NCBI GenBank assembly: GCA_003118195.1
Contig: BEXV01002159.1
Coordinates: forward strand, 39,592 to 50,785
Origin: Hemicentrotus pulcherrimus
Lineage: Eukaryota; Echinodermata; Echinoidea; Camarodonta; Strongylocentrotidae
Direction of reading: 5' to 3'
Length of the DNA: 11,194 bases
Below the pieces are notes generated by a model that saw only the letters and a list, made by a program, of their open reading frames with translations, was not told where the DNA came from and made no database searches. The position numbers and the translations under genes were made by a program. Every line of letters begins with the position of its first letter. The stretch's first letter is position 1. Positions 10,211-11,194 of the stretch are shown here, one piece after another.

Positions 10211-10507
10211 CAGGGGGTGTTTCACAAAGATCCTAAGTTGTACTTATCTCTAATTTGGACTTGACAATTATTGGAAAGCCGTTAGCGTCTATGAAAATAT
10301 TATGTTAAAAGGCATAGAATGTTGGTTCAAATCATTCATCTTTACTATCATCAAGGAGATTTTCTATTCTTGATGTGGAATTTATAAAAAGTCTAAAATA
10401 CCTCAATTTTGAATATATTTCATTTCAAGACTACAAGTGGCTCTCCATTAATTCTAAGTCCAACCTAGAGTTAATTTTGACTTAGGGTCTTTGTGAAACA
10501 CCCCCTG
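10211..10507. mobile_element. MITE, 297 bp, with inverted terminal repeats of about 70 bp
   Basis: The left end reads cagggggtgtttcacaaaga and the right end is its exact reverse complement for 20 bases. The inverted match continues less perfectly to about 70 bases (10211-10280 against 10439-10507), roughly 80% identical with one gap. The centre, about 160 bp, is AT-rich and non-coding. Length, long TIRs and lack of an ORF fit a non-autonomous DNA transposon. I cannot see a clear target-site duplication: the left flank ends ctttaaag and the right flank starts gagcttga. It lies in the last mib1 intron, 14 bp inside the donor site. Confidence 0.85.
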
Positions 10508-10521
10508 GAGCTTGATCTGAC

Positions 10522-10745
10522 CTGTTCCTTGATGTCATGTAGTTGTTGCTTCAGCTTGGTGACCTCCAGGTTGGTGTTGTTCATCTTGACAGGTTTCTGG
10601 CTTGATGACATCGCGATGTTAGCGTTCCCGCTGCTCGTAGGTCCGGTTGAGCTTGGATTGGTGTTAGTGTTTGCGCTGGTGTTATTAGCGTTGCTTGCTG
10701 CAGTATTGGAGGGCGGAGACGGGGCTGTCGGTGATGATGGTGGTG
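10522..10745 (-). CDS. mib1: mind bomb 1, penultimate coding exon (linker between RING2 and RING3)
   Basis: This 224-bp exon encodes 74 full codons after a split first codon (xCA). Residues 1 to about 50 are low complexity, rich in Pro, Ser, Thr, Ala and Asn, for example SPTAPSPPSNTAAS and TSANTNTNPSS. The last 20 or so residues, NNTNLEVTKLKQQLHDIKEQ, look like a short amphipathic helix. They resemble the vertebrate MIB1 segment just before RING3, which I recall as ending QLQDIKEQ. The donor is cag|gtcaga (GT at 10521-10520), which joins in phase 0 to the last exon to give DIKEQ-TVCPVC. The upstream limit is an AG at 10747-10746; just beyond it the frame meets TAG (10782-10780) and the DNA turns AT-rich. 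A second AG at 10699-10698 would give the same phase and remove 16 codons. The low-complexity part appears longer than in vertebrates. Family identity rests on the junction and the helix, not on the variable part. Confidence 0.9.
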
Positions 10746-11194
10746 CTTCAGAACGAAGATAATTTTTGAGAAGAGTTATCTAATGCTACATATCTAACAT
10801 GTTTTCATCCTTTTCTGTGTTACTTATTATAAATAAACAAAGACGGTCACTGAGATTAATAATGATTAAAATAATAACACTTCATTTATAAAGTGCCTTT
10901 TAAAAAACAGGGGAAAAAACAGTTTTATCCACAGGTTACATCAATTACAAAGAGGAATATTAAGAAAAATTAAGAAAAGATGTGTTTTCAGACACCTCTT
11001 GAAAGCTGTGAGAGTGAGGCTATTCTTTATTTAGGGAGTAAGATTTCAGGGGCAATAACTGAAAAAGCCCTATCATCTCTTTGTTTTCTGGTACGAGAGA
11101 CGGGAAGTGTATTACTAGTTGTCGAGTGTTTACTGCTCATTGATGTCCACCATCATGATTGTACTATCATTATCAACATTATTGTCATTGTCAT
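10746..11194 (-). other. mib1: intron of mib1, 3' part (continues past the window)
   Basis: This is the sequence upstream of the penultimate exon on the minus strand. It ends at the acceptor ttatcttcgttctgaag (AG at 10747-10746). No upstream exon is visible; the expected preceding exon, carrying the second RING finger, must lie beyond 11194. The far right edge (about 11155-11194) is a simple ATGACA/ATTGTC-like low-complexity run. Confidence 0.75.
10860..11110 (+). repeat. possible interspersed repeat remnant
   Basis: The stretch begins near aacacttcatttataaagtg and includes ggcaataactgaaaaagccc near 11050. Both resemble parts of a dispersed element I remember from marine animal genomes. This is pattern memory only; no second copy exists in the window and the ends are guesses. 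Confidence 0.35.

Larger units (their letters stand above)
9481..10521 (-). other. mib1: last intron of mib1, 1041 bp
   Basis: This is a phase 0 intron. Read on the minus strand it starts gtcaga at 10521 and ends in a pyrimidine-rich acceptor, tttctgtgtccag, at 9481. About half of it is made of repeats: a MITE directly after the donor, a copy of the left-edge repeat next to it, and a degenerate tRNA-related element near the acceptor. From about 9860 to 10084 I see only AT-rich sequence, possibly older repeat remnants. Confidence 0.92.

Noticed and set aside
10493..10762. Plus-strand frame of 89 codons rich in Leu and Val
   Set aside because: Antisense shadow of the mib1 penultimate exon; it also reads into the MITE end.

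Overview
This window looks like AT-rich nuclear DNA from an invertebrate animal, probably marine. It has spliced genes with GT/AG introns, short non-autonomous transposons, a degenerate tRNA-derived element, microsatellites and long non-coding tracts. The species cannot be fixed from the sequence. The repeat types and the abundance of the palindromes TACATGTA and TACCGGTA remind me of echinoderm, amphioxus or mollusc genomes, but that is recollection only.

The one gene I can support is the 3' end of a mind bomb 1 (mib1) orthologue on the minus strand, an E3 ubiquitin ligase of Notch signalling. Its last coding exon (9340-9480) encodes a complete C3HC4 RING finger ending in ILLY-stop. The exon before it (10522-10745) encodes a Ser/Thr/Asn/Pro/Ala-rich linker and a short helical segment ending DIKEQ. 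They join in phase 0 across a 1041-bp intron (9481-10521). The rest of the gene lies beyond the right edge.

Layout from left to right: 1-128 is one copy of a dispersed repeat. About 130-4950 is T-rich on the plus strand with no supportable coding exon. It holds a (TC)n microsatellite, a 309-bp terminal-inverted-repeat element and a small hairpin repeat. Near 4.98-5.03 kb the strand asymmetry flips and AATAAA signals occur on both strands. About 5005-9339 is A-rich on the plus strand and is best read as a long mib1 3' UTR of about 4.3 kb, with a GT-rich element after its candidate poly(A) signal and a G-quadruplex motif on the mRNA strand. The last intron holds a tRNA-related element, a second copy of the left-edge repeat and a 297-bp MITE ending 14 bp from the 5' splice site. 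From 10746 to the end is the next intron, with another probable repeat remnant.

I did not find a previously undescribed multi-gene system. The most interesting signals are the over-represented palindromes, the MITE beside the splice donor, the 3' UTR G-quadruplex motif, the expanded linker of the ligase, and the apparent convergence of two transcripts near 5 kb.
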